Assembly (NCBI GenBank): GCA_030522415.1
Contig: CM060109.1
Span: 29,373,392-29,437,391, forward strand
DNA: 64,000 nt
Direction: 5' to 3'
From: Channallabes apus
Lineage: Eukaryota; Chordata; Actinopteri; Siluriformes; Clariidae
The notes beneath the pieces are model-generated. The model did not search any database, was not told the DNA's origin, and was given only the letters and a program-made list of their open reading frames with translations. Below, piece by piece: positions 63,055 to 64,000 of the stretch. A program made the translations under genes and the position numbers. Positions within the stretch are counted from its first letter, which is position 1. Each line of letters opens with the position of its first letter.

Positions 63055-64000
63055 CAGTGGTGTGAAAAACTATTTGCCCCCTTCCTGATTTCTTGTTCTT
63101 TTGCATGTTTGTCACACTTAAATGTTTCTGCTCATCAAAAATCGTTTCTTAAATAAAGCCATTTCTAAAGCTTTGGGACTCCAGCGAACCACAGTGAGAG
63201 CCATTATCCACAAATGGCAAAAACATGGAACAGTGGTGAACCTTCCCAGGAGTGGCCGGCCGACCGAAATTACCCCAAGAGCGCAGAGACAACTCATCCG
63301 AGAGGCCACAAAAGACCCAGGACAACATCTAAAGAACTGCAGGCCTCACTTGCCTCAATTAAGGGCAGTGTTCACGACTCCACCATAAGAAAGAGACTGG
63401 GCAAAAAGGGCCTGCATGGCAGATTTCCAAGGCGCAAACCACTTTTAAGCAAAAAGAACATTAAGGCTCATCTCAATTTTGCTAAAAAACATCTCAATGA
63501 TTGCCAAGACTTTTGGGAAAATACCTTGTGGACCGACGAGACAAAAGTTGAACTTTTTGGAAAGTGCGTGTCCTGTTACATCTGGCGTAAAAGTAACACA
63601 GCATTTCAGAAAAAGAACATCATACCAACAGTAAAATATGGTGGTGGTAGTGTGATGGTTTGGGGTTGTTTTGCTGCTTCAGGACCTGGAAGGCTTGCTG
63701 TGATAGATGGAACCATGAATTCTACTGTCTACCAAAAAATCCTGAAGGAGAATGTCCGGCCATCTATTCGTCAACTCAAGCTGAAGCGATCTTGGGTGCT
63801 GCAGCAGGACAATGACCCAAAACACACCAGCAAATCCACCTCTGAATGGCTGAAGAAAAACAAAATGAAGACTTTGGAGTGGCCTAGTCAAAGTCCTGAC
63901 CTGAATCCTATTGAGATGTTGTGGCATGACCTTAAAAAGGCGGTTCATGCTAGAAAACCCTCAAATAAAGCTGAATTACAACAATTCTGCAAAGATGAGT
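63055..64000 (+). mobile_element. defective copy of the same Tc1 family, opposite orientation, cut by window edge
   Basis: TA at 63053-63054, then the same inverted end (cagtggtgtgaaaaactatt). After about 90 bp a deletion joins it near 63150 to the transposase gene at about codon 25. This removes most of the inverted repeat, the leader and the start codon. The gene part (KAISKALGLQRTTVRAIIHK) is nearly identical to the intact copy. One missing C in the codons for KDPRTTSKE (near 63319) shifts the frame and leads to a stop near 63390. The rest runs to Asn-Pro-Ile-Glu and beyond the window end. Confidence 0.92.

Overview
The window is nuclear DNA of a vertebrate, almost certainly a teleost fish. 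It carries a large gene split into short exons with GT/AG borders, introns packed with Tc1-like and hAT-like DNA transposons, fish-type SINEs and many (AT)n and (GT)n microsatellites. The SINE and Tc1 content recalls catfish or other ostariophysan genomes, but I cannot fix the order. No bacterial or phage genes, CRISPR array or endogenous retrovirus was seen.

Positions 1607-48446 (+) hold 16 consecutive coding exons of pdia5 (protein disulfide isomerase family A member 5). They join in frame with consistent phases, give 506 codons plus stop, and end in the ER-retention signal KEEL. Only the short first exon, with the start of the signal peptide, is missing; it probably lies before the window. 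The protein has a non-catalytic N-terminal thioredoxin-like domain and three catalytic ones with CGVC, CGHC and CPHC. A phase-1 intron falls at the same point of all four domains, 372, 369 and 366 coding bases apart.

The 3' UTR and about 7.5 kb of repeat-rich intergenic DNA follow. The first coding exon of sec22a lies at 58791-58972, with a probable promoter and untranslated exon near 57.4-57.65 kb. PDIA5 and SEC22A are also neighbours in human, which supports both calls. The rest of sec22a runs off the right edge.

The introns and intergenic DNA are a mobile-element graveyard with a few young members. Tc1-like elements lie at 33618-35225 (two stops), 36171-37731 (one frameshift) and 61243-62863. 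The last has an intact 340-residue DD34E transposase. A close copy in opposite orientation starts at 63055. hAT-type insertions are recognised by inverted ends and 8-bp target duplications, and three of them sit inside older Tc1/IS630-type remnants. Several Tc1 fragments, SINE copies and MITE-like elements fill much of the rest.

The two host genes have no shared pathway visible here beyond the secretory route: pdia5 is an ER-lumen oxidoreductase and sec22a a longin-domain protein of ER-Golgi traffic. I saw no unknown multi-gene system. The most interesting signals are the intron record of domain multiplication in pdia5, the possibly functional Tc1 transposase, and the repeated hAT-into-Tc1 nesting.
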